From Acytostelium subglobosum LB1 (Eukaryota; Evosea; Eumycetozoa; Acytosteliales; Acytosteliaceae): a stretch of DNA of 64,000 nucleotides. Positions 20,772-32,702 of this stretch are shown piece by piece. Below the pieces are notes generated by a model. That model saw only the letters and a program-made list of their open reading frames with translations. It did no database searches and was not told the DNA's origin. Numbering within the stretch: position 1 is the first letter of the stretch; each line of letters starts with the position of its first letter. The position numbers and the translations under genes were made by a program. Where the stretch lies: the NCBI RefSeq assembly GCF_000787575.1, contig NW_012236529.1, positions 1,116,001 through 1,180,000 on the forward strand, given 5' to 3'.

Positions 20772-23591
20772 ATGGCTTCAAAGACATCATCTCGATCCAA
20801 GCTGTCATCGGACAAGAACAAGAGCAGCATCAACGACAACAACAGTAACATATCTTCCACCAACAACAATAGCAACAACAATAACAATAATAACAACAAT
20901 AGTAACAACAATGATAGTGTAGTAAGAACTAAAGACAATGAATTCTTGAATAAACTTATAAAGAGTGGAGATGCGATAAAGTATATGTATGAGTTGGTGA
21001 ATGAGAATGAACCGATAAGAGTGTCTACATCATCGTCATCACTGTCATTGCAAGATGAGCCGACCGATCTGCTCAATCACCCGCAAAAGTTGGAGGTCTA
21101 CTTCACATCACTGGTCGACGTGCTGGTCGATCTCAAGAAGCACCTTAGCAACACGGTCAAGACTGAGCTCAAGCGAACGTCTGGCGTCGATATCATGTCG
21201 CTGAGGAATGATGTACTGGCATTGGACGAGCAAAAGAATGCCACGATCAAGGCAGTCAATCAGCCGGTGGAGGGCGTCATTGCCAAGGTCCAGTCGAACG
21301 TCAACTATGACCAACAACTCAAACAGCGATTGCAATCAATCGACGAGACACTGGGCGTGCTGGACTACTTTGAGCGCTATCACTCACTCTCCTCACATTA
21401 CACGCTGGCGTACGATCAACACAACTATATGGAGGCCACCAGGCTGCTGCTCGAGATGGAGTCGACGCAGAAGCATCTGCCCGAGCACTTGATGAACAAT
21501 CATCCATTCCCCAGGATCATCCCAACGCTGCACGATCAATTCAAAAAGAGGAAGAACAATCTCAAGACATTGCTACTTGATCACTTTACCAACGCGGTGA
21601 TGATCAACCGCTCAGAGGTGGTGCTCAACACCAACTCGCACGAGTTGATACAGTCGCTAAAGAAGCTGGGTCTTCTCAACTCTGTCATCACATCAGTGTC
21701 TGCTCAGTTGTTCAACATCCTCGTGTCACCATTCCTCAAGGCAACCAAAGTGTCGCTCCAGTCCACCCATTCACTCCAATGTGGCACGACGACCAATGGC
21801 AACAAGATGCACTTCCTAATCGATCCTCTGTTGGACAACAAACAATCAGTATCAATTGGTATGTGATATTGTCATCATTGAAAGATGGAGTGATTGATTG
21901 ACTAACAATATGGATCGATCGTTCAGAGAGTATATACCATGTCCTGCAGGACTTGTTCACATTCATTTATAAACATCTGTTTGGATCGGAGAAGGAACTA
22001 ATGGAGAAGGTTGGTGATGAGATATGGTGCGACACTCAATCAATCATCGAACAAAGTAGTCTCAGATCACTTGTACCAAGTGATGCCACTCACTTACCAT
22101 TGTTCCAGTCAATCCAAAAGCATACCAAAGAGTTTGAATCACACATGGCCGATATTGGTATGTTACCAATCAATCAATCACGTGATATGATGACTAACTA
22201 CTTTACTCAGGTTTGATCAAGGAGACACAAGTACTTAGCGACTACATCAATGATATTGANGGTACACTTTGCAGAGAAGAAGAGGGATCATTTGTTGTAT
22301 TGTGCCCGAGAGATAATTGTAAAGGACAAGTACGACTATATCAATTCGGATGATTCATTCATTGGTGAATCAGAGTTCAATCATGGAAATCTCCAACTAT
22401 TCTATTTCCCCAACAGACTGATATTCAAGAGTGTCAACAGCTTATTCCTACTCTGTGACAAGGCATTGGCAGAGTCAAACAAGGCGTCCCCACTTTGGTT
22501 TGTTATCCATCCTGCTACAGCAACATGGGCACTCCAAGGCATGTCATACTAACTCACAATTCTGCGATACATAGCTCCAAGAAGATATTCCAAGGATGCA
22601 GAGATGTATTTGATCTGTTCAGGATCATGTATTTAAAGTATCACAAGGCCAAGCTTGTTGTACCTCTTATGGCCTGTCTATACTATAACAGTTGTTTATT
22701 CTTGGCGCGATGTTTACTCATTCCCTATGAGCTTCGATTAGGGTATGTATGACATCAATTCCCTGGACAATGACTAATCAATCAACTTGGAAACAGAGTA
22801 CAACAACAGGACAACAAGACATTATTCACATTCGTAGACTACGCACCATTGTTCACTACACATTCCAAAGAGTTCTTTAAGAAGTATCTCGGCGACCAGA
22901 TGGCCAGTATCCTGGCATACTACGATCAGTGCAATGAATTGGACAACACCAAAGAGGACTCTGTAATGAGCAACACAGAGTTGAACTTTAAACGAATGGT
23001 CAATGAAATAACAAAGCTTTCATCAACATGGAAGGTAGGTATTCGTGCAAGGTACAGCAGCAACTTTGATCAATCACTAATGTATCCAATCAATCATCAC
23101 AAGTTGGTGTTTCCACGCGAGGACTACTTTGGCCTGATCGCACACTTTGTGGACCGAATCCTATCAACCTTCATTGAGCTAGTCTTGAAGCTGGAGAATA
23201 TATCCTCTTTAGAGACATCCAGACTTAGCCAACTCTGTTCATTATTCCTCTCCTTTGAACAACTTTTCCTCTATCAAGGTGAATCAGAGGTATGTACTGC
23301 CATTCAATCATGGAACAATCCCAATCACAAACTAACAAACAAACTGTCTCCATGGGGATTAAGGATTTGGCCAAGGACCGTGTGAAGTTGGTACACAGTT
23401 GGAAGAAGTTCTGGCAACTCAACAAGGTGTTGGATGTGACACTGGCAGAGATAGTGGCCATGTACAACAAGAAACAGTTGAAGAGGTTGTCCAACAAGGA
23501 GTTGGAACTGTTGGTCAGGAGTATCTTTGCAGAGTTTGATCTGCGTACCACTTTCCTCAAGACACTGGCATCAAACAGAGTCAATCAGTAG
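20772..23591 (+). CDS. zw10: ZW10 kinetochore/ER tethering protein
   Basis: ZW10 works in the RZZ kinetochore complex of animals and in the NRZ/Dsl1-type ER tethering complex. Exons 20772-21858, 21927-22157, 22211-22497, 22575-22742, 22797-23034, 23104-23289 and 23364-23591 give about 807 residues. A Ser/Asn-rich leader (1-60) precedes an N-terminal helical region with LKKHLSNTVKTELKR and RLQSIDETLGVLDYFERYHS. The C-terminal part matches the family: LACLYYNSCLFLARCLL-like, TLFTFVDYAPLF, and the last domain WKKFWQLNKVLDVTLAEI, LSNKELELLVRSIFAEFD. The frame breaks at the ambiguous base N22260; dropping one base there restores both the family likeness and a total divisible by three. The exon 3 donor is GTTTGT and the exon 5 donor GTAGGT. 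AATAAAG follows at about 23609. Confidence 0.85.
22260..22260. other. Ambiguous base with apparent +1 frame break (zw10)
   Basis: The codons on either side read DYINDI and VHFAEKKRDH only if one base is removed here. Most likely a sequencing or consensus artefact rather than a mutation. Confidence 0.75.
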
Positions 23592-23792
23592 AGTAACAAC
23601 ATAAAGAAAATAAAGTAAAGCAATGGAATAGCAAGTCAAGGTGTTGTTGTCTATCTAGATAGTTAGTGTGTTCATATGCAATGTTGGTTGTTATTGTTTG
23701 GATGAGCCTGGACAGAGGGGATGGGTTGTTATGTTATATAGGGTTGTCTGGGACGTCAGCTGTACAATGCGGATGCCCCTTGCAATCGCTTT

Positions 23793-25104
23793 CTAATCGC
23801 TTTCATCGCCAGAGGTCTCTGGTTCTGGCACCTCCTGCGTGGGTGGAGCCTCAATCTTTGATTGGTTGTTGTTTGTTTGCAGTGGTTTCGATACTCCGCG
23901 TCTCCAGAGTGTGATTTCCTGCTGTTTAAAGTACCTATTTGGTTGATTGATTGATTGATTGAATGGTTAGTCCCAAATGGTTGGAACATGATTGATTGAT
24001 TGATTGATTCCGCTACATACTTCTTGTCGTCTTCGTCCACAAGAGCAAGGTTCAAGAAATATTTTACAGAGAACTTGTTGTGAATGGTTCTGTAGGTTGG
24101 AGTCAGGTCGAATACAGAGAGGAATAGTCTAACGGGGATTGATTCACCTGTTTGGAATGATTAAAGAGGTTGGTTAGATTGATCAATCCTGGATCGCCAG
24201 ACACAATCAAAAGACTTACCTCTGACTGGTGCACCATCCATGATTTCGNAATTTAGTTAATGTCTCATTCTCGTTGAAGATGTTGGGACCTGATCCAGTC
24301 TGTTCACGCTTGATAAGAGCGATCTCCATGTACTTGATCTTGATCCTGACCAGCAGGAAGTAGATCTTGCCGATGATGACGTCCTTGAGATGGTACTTGG
24401 ACTTGTTGTATTCGAACTCGATGTGGAGACAGTCCTCAATGCCGACCTCCATCTTGATATTGCTGTTGACCTCGGGTGGCTTGTTGAAGTTGATCACCCA
24501 GATGTCGTTCTCCTTGGTGAGGTTTGGAGCATAGTTTCTGGCGATGCTCAGACGGACCATATATCTAAGGCGTGCGTTGGTGCCGTTGTACGATTCATAT
24601 TGCTTCTCGACGTTCATAAAGTCAAACGTGAATGTCTTGTTCTCTACGAGCTCTCCAGCTGGTGCCAACTCACGGACCAACGATGTGAACTCATAATGGT
24701 TACCTCTGTCATAGAACAGTTCTATAATATTGATGGAATAGGGGAGCATTGGCGTTAGTCAATGTTATTGTGATGTTGGTGAGTTGCATGACATACCAAT
24801 CTGACCGACAAACTCAACCTTGATACCCTGATGTTGGAGCTTCTTTGACTTGTCCTTGAGGTTGATGTGTACCTTTCCCGACACTGGTTCATTTCCAACA
24901 AATACAAAGAGCTTCTCAGTCTTTGACTTCTCAGATGTCACCTGTATAGTCTTTCTGTTCTGGCAGTTATCCAACTCGAACTCAATAGAGCACGGGTTGG
25001 TGAATGATGAGAAGAAGTTCTAATATATAGTGCGTAACATAACATTGTGTAAGTCTTCTCTCTTTATGCATATTCAATCAATCTCAATCAATCAATCATA
25101 CCAT
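23793..25104 (-). CDS. vps26: Retromer subunit VPS26
   Basis: Arrestin-fold subunit of the retromer cargo complex, which returns receptors from endosomes. Exons on the minus strand are 25102-25104, 24797-25019, 24220-24721, 24021-24147 and 23793-23934, giving 331 residues (human about 327). The first coding exon holds only the ATG. Family blocks in order are [117 protein letters not shown] and [11 protein letters not shown]. The frame breaks next to ambiguous base N24249 in the TKYEIMDG segment; removing one base restores it and makes the total divisible by three. The C-terminal tail ([19 protein letters not shown]) is acidic. Confidence 0.92.
24249..24249. other. Ambiguous base with apparent +1 frame break (vps26)
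   Basis: Lies in the codon for Tyr of the KYEIMDG block. One base too many around the N. Confidence 0.75.
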
Positions 25105-25645
25105 CTTTGAATGTGTTTGCTGCTATCTAACTGTGTTATATACCTGCTTGCACTATGTTATGTATATTATGAATGATAAATAAAAGTATCAAATATACTC
25201 TCAGGAACAGATAGTTATACTGGTACACGTTCAGAGAGAGAGAGAGAGAGATAGTAATAGGGATGTGAACAATGGAAAAATGTATTGATTATTCTTATTC
25301 TCAGAGACAGACACTAGCAGGCATCAATCAACTGCACTCTCACTCACACCACCACTCCACTCAACTCTAACAAAGTATCTCTCTTGCCAAGGTGGTTCAT
25401 TCATTCATTCACACACACAAACTTTGTTTTTTTGATTTAATTTAAATACTTTTGGGGATATTTTGCGTGACCTTGTGTGGACCGTGATCATCCTGGGAGT
25501 CTTGCGTAGTTGAGTTGATTGAGTGCACCTCCATTATTGACAATGGCGGTATTGACCGACAGACACCTGGAATGATTGATCAATCAATCAATCAATCAAT
25601 CATAAACTTTGGACCTAGAGGTCCACACCACACTCACTCTCACAA
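25105..25645. other. Intergenic with (AG)n microsatellite
   Basis: Spacer between two minus-strand genes. It holds (AG)n at about 25231-25252, TTTTTTTGATTTAATTTAAAT near 25427 and a (CAAT)n run at about 25578-25602. No gene seen. Confidence 0.5.
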
Positions 25646-27826
25646 TCACAATTCCTTCAATCCAAGCTCGGTCAACTCTTGTGTGGTCACGTTTGATGGT
25701 GAACTGGTCATTAGTTCACGACCACCTGATGTCTTGGGGAATGCGATAACGTCACGGATGGAGGGCGAGCCAACTAGGAGTGACATGAGTCGGTCGAATC
25801 CAAGTGCGATACCGCCGTGCGGCGGACAGCCCATGGACAGCGCGGACAGGAGATGATCGAAGCGATGCACGAGATGTGGCTCCAACTTGAGCACCTTTTC
25901 CAACACGCGCATCTGTGTCTCGTTGTTGTGGATTCGGATGGAGCCACCGCCCAGCTCGACACCATTCAGCACGATGTCATAGTGCAGACCGCGGATGTTT
26001 TCAAAGTCCGAGGGCTTCTCGCCCTTGAGCAGTGTGGACATGTCGTCGGGGTGTGGCGCCGTGAATGGATGATGAGTGGATTGCAGCGGGGAATTGTCGT
26101 CTAGGTAGTCGGATGGCGTGAACAGGGGGAAGTCCACGACCCAGAGGAAGTTGAACTGTTTTGGATCGATCGTCAACAGGCCGCGCTCCTTCATCATTGT
26201 CGCACTAAGTATGCGGACCTTGCCCAACAATGGCTCGACCACACATCTTGGACCAGCAGCCACCAACACCAAATCATTCTCCTCCAGCTCCAATCTCCTC
26301 GTCAGGGTCTCCCTCTCACTCTCACTGATTGACTTGCTAATCATTGACTTCCACTCCTTTGATCCAACTCTGATCGTAATCAGGCCCTATGTTAGATTGA
26401 GTGAGTGTGAGTGAAGTGTTGGAATCATTCCAATCAATCAATCAATCAATCTACTTACTGGTGAGTCTGGAACGATGACCTTTGCTTCATTTTGGATGTG
26501 ATCGACATCTTTTGATGAGAAGCCAGTGAGGACCTTGGGTAACTTTATACATTTGATCACATGTTGAGCCTCCTCAAACGTGCTTCTTGGAGGCTGGTTC
26601 AGTATTTTGTTGAATATGCCAATGCCAGTATCCTTTGAGAACACATCAGTGATGTCAATCAATTCCAATCCATATCTAGTGTCTGGTTTATCCACTCCAT
26701 ACGTGGACAACACATGCTTGTATGTGAGGTGAGGGAATGGCGTCGGGATGTCGTAGCCAGCCTCCTTCCACATAGCCTTGAGCAGCCCCTCGATGATCTT
26801 ATAGACCATCTCACAGTTGATGAACGACATCTCCATATCGATCTGAGTGAACTCGGGCTGACGGTCCGCGCGCAAGTCCTCATCCCGGTAGCATCGCGCT
26901 AATTGGAAGTAGCGATCAAGACCACCAACCATCAGCAGCTGTTTGTACTGCTGTGGCGACTGGGGCAGACTGTAGAACTGACCCTTCATGCGAGTGGGCA
27001 CGAGGTACTCGCGGGCACCCTCAGGCGTGGGTCGGAACAGGGTGGGCGTCTCCACCTCGACAAACTGTTGCGAGACGAGGAATTGACGCGCGGCCATTGC
27101 CACCTTGGAGCGCAGACGGATGTTTGACTGGACGTTGGGACGACGCAGATCGACGTATCTGTACTTGAGACGCACCTCCTCGGTCACCTTCTCGGCGTCG
27201 TGCTCGATGGTGAATGGCAACTCCTTGCAGGCGTTGAGCAGACACACGCGGTCCACATTGATCTCGATGTCACCTGTGGCCATGTTCTTGTTCCTCATGT
27301 TGTCGGGTCGCGCGCTGACCACGCCCTCAATGCGTACGACGCTCTCGAGACGCAATGACTTGATCTCATCGATTGATTGAATCTGCATGTCTGGCACATT
27401 GGATGTGAACTGAAGTGTAGAGTCTGGGCCAATGGGGCAGAATGCCTGTGTGGTGCCATGTGCATCCCTGATGACGATGAACACAAACTCGCCATGTCTT
27501 CTCAGTGATGACACCCAACCATATAGTACAACTCTCTTGTCCACATCAATGATCGATAGTTGTCCACATGTATGTGATCGCTCTACTTTGATACCAATAT
27601 CATGTTGTTGTTGTTGTTGTGATGTTGTTGATGTGCTATAATGTTGTTGGGGTTGATGTGTTGTTGATGTGAAGTTGTTTATACTTGATCGACTGCGCAA
27701 TGAAGATGATGATGAAGATGAAGATGTATGATTGATTGCCAAAAGTGAAGTCTTACGAAGACATTGATGTTGTTGCTGTAGCAACCTGCCACTTGTTACC
27801 AAGTGAGTGTATACTGATCTCAACAT
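25646..27826 (-). CDS. maspS: Mitochondrial aspartyl-tRNA synthetase
   Basis: Charges mitochondrial tRNA-Asp; bacterial-type class II enzyme. Exons on the minus strand are 26459-27826 and 25646-26386, giving 702 residues. I start at the ATG at 27826, which gives an Arg/Ser-rich, acid-free presequence ([18 protein letters not shown]) and then Ser/Gln low complexity. The OB-fold anticodon domain has [18 protein letters not shown]. Class II motif 2 is [20 protein letters not shown] then TQIDME, around residues 305-335. The GAD insertion domain follows, spanning the intron. Motif 3 is [13 protein letters not shown], near residue 648. The insertion and the sequence resemble bacterial AspS rather than the cytosolic enzyme. 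The intron is 72 nt, GTAAGT to ATAG. Confidence 0.93.
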
Positions 27827-28780
27827 CGTTGACCTGTTGTATACATATAATATGGTCAATCTTTTTAAGAAATAAGATAAAGTACTTAATCATTGCCCTT
27901 TCGGTTCATGCCCAGGGCACTCTTTCTTGATCTGAAAAAACGACAAGCATAGATTATGTCAAAGTGATCTCATGCTCAAGACATTCAATCATCATTCATT
28001 TAGAACATATATTAACTACAAAGAGATAATAATTAAATATTTACTCAAAGAATATATATTCTTAATAAATAATTAATAGTTAGATTCTATAACCTAATTT
28101 GGAAAACGATTGATGAAAAGAAGGACAAACTAACGACACCGTCATTCAAGAATTTGACTTACTCTTTAGCACAAGTTTGATATATGGACCTGAGGCCTGG
28201 GCTTGCCTAGACTCACCCCCCATCCGGACTCAATCCATTGCCAGATTACCCCAACCTATGTTCATTGTCCTCTCACCCCTAAGATGACCCAGACCCCAAC
28301 AAAATCTAATTGACAACCAATATTGATTGATCGAGAAGAACATTGATTTCCATTTATAACCCTGTTTTCACACACTCGGGTGGGAGTCCTCAACAGAGTG
28401 ATGTCAGTTGGACCTTCAAATGAACATTAGTTCTTTTAATTCAAGAATGTAAATTGTCCAGTAGACGCTTATACTCGGTATTTAAATCATTCTTGTTTAT
28501 GTCCATCTCCTTGCAATTACAACCAGACACTCAATTGTACATTGGTCAACTATTGTCTTTTAGTTATTACAATCAATCAATCAAATATTATATTACCTAT
28601 TTATTATTATTTAATTAGTAACATTACTTACCAAATATGTCGATGAGGCCATTATAGTGAAGAGACACTTATATATATTAATATTATACTTAAAATTAGT
28701 AAACAACAATTTACATTATTTATTTATTTATTTATTATTTTTAATACAAATAATTGATCAAATCATTCAAATAATTAAAT
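27827..28780. other. Divergent intergenic region, 954 nt
   Basis: AT-rich at both ends, with TATTTATTTATTTATTATTTTT near 28716. A less AT-rich island at about 28185-28320 (CCTGAGGCCTGGGCTTGCC, ACCCCCCATCC) contains no frame I can support. Confidence 0.5.
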
Positions 28781-30157
28781 ATGAGTGATATTGGAAAAGA
28801 AGAACATTGTTATTGTGATCCTACATTTCATACAACAGGATGCAATATCTTTGGATGTCATGCCGCACAAGTGACATTCATTGTTATGTTCGCAGTCCCT
28901 CTGATAGTATGCATATACAGAGTACGAGGTTTAATATCAATTAGAGGGGATCACAGATGGAGTTTAGTTACACATATAATAATTATAGTTACATGTATAA
29001 GTAAGTCCTTCAATCAATCAATCAAATATTACTAATATTTGGATTCACTAACCATATTATTTTAGTTCGAATAGGAAGAGCAACTTGTGGAATTGTAGAA
29101 GTCAAGAGTTATTTGGCAATGCAAATATTGTTGGTAATACCAATAGTATTCCTTATATGTTGTTTCCTGAATACATTCTATGTTTGGATACATATTATAT
29201 ATCAAATCAACTTTGGTAAAAGAGTGGAAAGAGTATTTCCAATACTTGGCAAAGTTATGATTGGATTACAAGTATTACTCTTTGTTCTAATGATTATAGG
29301 TAGTTGCCTCTACATTAGAATGTATATCATCAACTCTATAATATGTGTCTATATTGCATGTGGAGCGTAAGTAGTAATCTAATCGTTCAACCTGAATGTT
29401 CTTACTAACTCTATAACTTGTTTAAAGGATTGGCTTTGCAATATTTGGAAGAATGATTTGGAACAAGTACAAGGTATTGGCCGACAAGTCTTGTGGAGTG
29501 TTCAATGAGGTTACACATTTAAAGGTGAAGAGAGTGATGAGGATGTCAATAGCAGCTATTATAATCAGTTTGTTATCAATTGGTGCCACACTTTGGTTAT
29601 TGCTTGATCCTAGACCAATGTGGTCTGCCAACACTGTTATTGGATTCAATATGCTGATAAGAAGTCTGGAGATTGGATGGATTATCACTATGCTACTCAT
29701 TCTATCACCATCTCTACAAACACATGGCAATTCATCAACATCGAGACCTGAACGCAAAGTCAGTATGAATGGTTCAGCCAACTTTGATGATGAAGATGAA
29801 GAAGTAGTAGATGAAAGTCCAAAAGACAAAGATGTAAAAGGAAATGAGGATGAAGAGTCCGCCACTACAACAACTACAACTTCTACAACTATATCATCAA
29901 CTATATCGACAACAACTACATTATCCTCTTCGATAGAATCACAAGATAACTATACTAGGGGAGCAAGAACATCCTCAACCACCTCTTTGTCATTGACCGG
30001 ATCGACTGGTCTGACAGAGACAACTATGGCTGCACCAACTGAGGGAACATCCACTATTGACCCAATACCAGGAACAGACACAGATACAACACAGGATACT
30101 GAAAAGGATAGTGACAACCCATCATCGTCCAGATTCATTGGTGAACCTGATAAATGA
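28781..30157 (+). CDS. Seven-span membrane protein
   Basis: Exons 28781-29000, 29066-29366 and 29428-30157 give 416 residues. Seven hydrophobic segments can be read in order: VTFIVMFAVPLIVCIY; VTHIIIIVTCISI (inferred to cross intron 1); ILLVIPIVFLICCFL; LQVLLFVLMIIGSCLYI; IICVYIACGAIGFAIF (across intron 2); IAAIIISLLSIGATLWLLL; and LEIGWIITMLLILSP. A short Cys/His N-terminus (EEHCYCDPTFHTTGCNIFGC) precedes them. A long Ser/Thr/Asp-rich tail of about 150 residues follows. This is a GPCR-like topology, but I see no DRY or NPxxY and cannot assign it to a named receptor family. A transporter or TOM1/THH1-type protein is possible. Confidence 0.7.
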
Positions 30158-30584
30158 TTAGATTGGGAATAATACATACATAGAACTTTGGGACTATAAC
30201 AACAAATTGAATTGAGAGTGTGTAAGGTAGAGGTAGTAAGTGAGTCATTCATTAATTCATTCTTTGAGGATAGTACCATCATCTGTATACCTTATATGGT
30301 AAACAAAACAACTTCTATAGACCTAACAATTGTCCCATCTGGACTGAAATTGAATCTGGTAGTGTGGTGTGTATGTTCACCTACTACTTGGGATAACGCC
30401 GACAACCTGGGTGTGACAATCTGGACCCTTTTGGGGAGAGATTGAATGAAGGACACAGGACTTGTCAACAACCCTAACATTAATAAATAGAAATATAGTA
30501 GTAGTCAAAAAGAATATCATTGATAAACAAAGAATAAGATAAATATATATATATATAAACCTTTTAATTAAATAATAAGAAAGA
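30158..30584. other. Intergenic
   Basis: Holds a TATATATATATATAAAC TATA-like tract at about 30543-30560, 25 nt before the next ATG. No gene supported. Confidence 0.5.
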
Positions 30585-30951
30585 ATGAACTCTCAAAACG
30601 CTGGATTGAACAAGGCAAAGGAGGCTGTAACTGCTGTCAGGGGAGCAACTGGTAAGTATAGTTATAACACGTTGAATATGGATAATTTATTTATATAAAT
30701 GATTGTTTGTTAAAATGTAATCAGACAAAGTAGGAGGATTCCTTGGAATTCCAGAGATGACTTCGGAGCATGCTACCTATGAGAATGCCAACCAACACCA
30801 GAGGTACGACTTGAAGAAGGGTGACCTGTCTGGCCAACAAGCAAACCAGCAGGAGTGCGGCCAGCAGGAGTGTGGCCAACAGCAACAGTGTGGCCAGCAG
30901 CAGCAGTGTGCACCAGAGCAGCGTGGCCAGCAGCTCCCATTCCAGAGATAA
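30585..30951 (+). CDS. Small Gln/Cys-repeat protein
   Basis: Exons 30585-30651 and 30725-30951 (GTAAGT...TCAG) give 97 residues. The N-terminal half looks structured or helical (NAGLNKAKEAVTAVRGATGD, GFLGIPEMTSEHATYENA). The C-terminal half is a tandem Gln-Gln-Glu/Gln-Cys-Gly repeat with five Cys (QQECGQQECGQQQQCGQQQQ), ending RGQQLPFQR. There is no signal peptide or membrane span. A strong TATA-like run just upstream suggests high regulated expression (inference). I do not recognise the family; a structural or spore-coat-type cross-linked role would be speculation. Confidence 0.75.
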
Positions 30952-31133
30952 GTTAGTCAGAGTGATTGGCTAAAGGAATGAATTGGTTAGCTACTGGTAA
31001 TGCCAATAAAACACTGTATATACACAACACAAACAATATGATATGGTGTCTTGATTAATTGATTGATTGAATCAAGTCGTGTAACCAACCAATAATTTAA
31101 TAACATGTATATTCTTATATATTTACATTACAA

Positions 31134-32702
31134 TCAATGCTGATATTGTTGTTGTTGGTAGGCTTGTTGCTGTTGGAACTGTCCTTGGTGTTGTTGATAA
31201 GATTGTTGTTGATATTGTTGATGACCTTGACCTTGTTGTCCCTGTCCTTGTCCTTGGAATTGATTCTGTTGTTGATTGTTGTTGGTAGTATGTGGATGTG
31301 GAGGCAGATTGAAACCAGGAGGTGGCTCGGTCCTCTTATTGGTACACTAAATTGTATGAATGAGTGAGTGAGGATATAGATGTCAATACAATGATGATGA
31401 TTATGATGATCCAGTCGATGTAAATACCTTGTTGGCATAATGACCAGTTTGGAAGCACTTGTAGCATGTAACGGTGTCTAGACTTGGAGGCGGATTGGGG
31501 TTGTTTGGACATGCGTTTGACTTGTGACCAGACACTCCACATGCATGACATATTGGCACCTTGTTATATGGCTTGTTCATCTGGTTATTGTTCCTCTTAT
31601 CAACAAACGCTCCAGCCGCTCCACTGTTGGCGCCACCAGCGCCTGGCGGTAGACTGTCCGTGCTGGTATTCATGGGTGTCGAGCCGTTGGACGTCGGGGT
31701 CGGTGTCGCTGAGCCCTTGATCTGGTGGAGTATGTGCTGGTTTTGTGTCTGTGATTGAAGTTGTGACTGCTGCTGCTTCTCAATGTCCTGCTGGCGGTAT
31801 TCTGATTCCTCCTTGGGCAGTTCGAACTTGGGATGTCCATACTTGCACTTTGGACCCTCTGGACAGAAGCCAAGATAGTAGTTCTCACATAGTAGTTTCT
31901 TCATGTGCTTGTGGCGGCACTTGGGGCCGTGCTTGCAGAATCCTCTCGCGTACCAAGGACACTCGACGACCTTCTCCTCTGGGTTCAAGTGAAGGTACAT
32001 GCATTCTTGATTACTGCACTCACCAAACTTGGAGAAGAAGTAACACTCGGGCATCTTTGCGAGATCATACTCGTGAAGGAACTCGCATAGTTCGCCTTTC
32101 TTGCACAGTCCTCGCAACCAATGCTTGCAGACCACTGCATGTTCTGTCTTTGAATGTTTATAAGGGCAATCGTGACCCTTTGTGCAGTTGCCCTTCATAA
32201 AGAAACGGCATATATCTGAGGAGTCTGTTGGTGTCCAGTCAAGATTGATTGTTGTAAGAGTGTATTAATATACTTTATTGCTAATATTACATCACCATCA
32301 TCATCATCATCGTCAAGTGGATGGCAGTAGCACCAATAACAACAACAACAATATTAACAATGACGACCGACAACAAGCTGCTTCACATCTCAATGTCCAC
32401 AAGAAGAAGACTGTTTATTGAGTGAGTAGAGTTGGTTGTTGTGTGCGTGTATATCATTGTGTATCATCTATCGATCGATCGAATTGACTAACTATCATCA
32501 CCTGTTACTGATGCTACTGCGTGCCATCCATTCATTCATTCATTCAATCATTCATATGATGTGACTAGTACTTTGAGGTGAAACAATATTAAATACCTTT
32601 ATTATTATCATCGTCGGGTATCTGTTCATTCTTATCAACTACATATGGTTCGAAATCAAATGTCAACTTTAATGATACCAAGTCTACTTCAACGTCTATC
32701 AT
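31134..32702 (-). CDS. cpsf4: CPSF30 polyadenylation factor
   Basis: RNA-binding subunit of the cleavage and polyadenylation specificity factor, which recognises AAUAAA. Exons on the minus strand are 32597-32702, 31428-32215 and 31134-31346, giving 368 residues. After MIDVEVDLVSLKLTFDFE come five CCCH zinc fingers (about 40-180), including CKHWLRGLCKKGELCEFLHE, CYFFSKFGECSNQECMYLHL, CPWYARGFCKHGPKCRHKH and CENYYLGFCPEGPKCKYGH. Two CCHC knuckles follow: CHACGVSGHKSNAC and CYKCFQTGHYANKC, the second rebuilt across intron 2. The tail is Gln/Gly/Tyr-rich, about 60 residues. Intron 1 is 381 nt, four to five times longer than the others here, and contains an opposite-strand open frame (see 32290-32421). 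Confidence 0.93.
32290..32421 (+). other. Open frame nested antisense in cpsf4 intron 1
   Basis: A 43-codon frame ending TGA at 32419-32421. It encodes a His run, then VDGSSTNNNNNNINNDDRQQ and AASHLNVHKKKTVY. Composition is typical of host low-complexity coding DNA rather than of an intron. There is no ATG in frame and no clear acceptor. It could be a relic exon or the end of a nested gene. Confidence 0.3.

Noticed and set aside
22498-22574. GC-AG intron starting GCATGT at about 22538 in zw10
   Set aside because: It would be about 36 nt and puts the next exon out of frame. The GTTTGT donor at 22498 keeps the frame.
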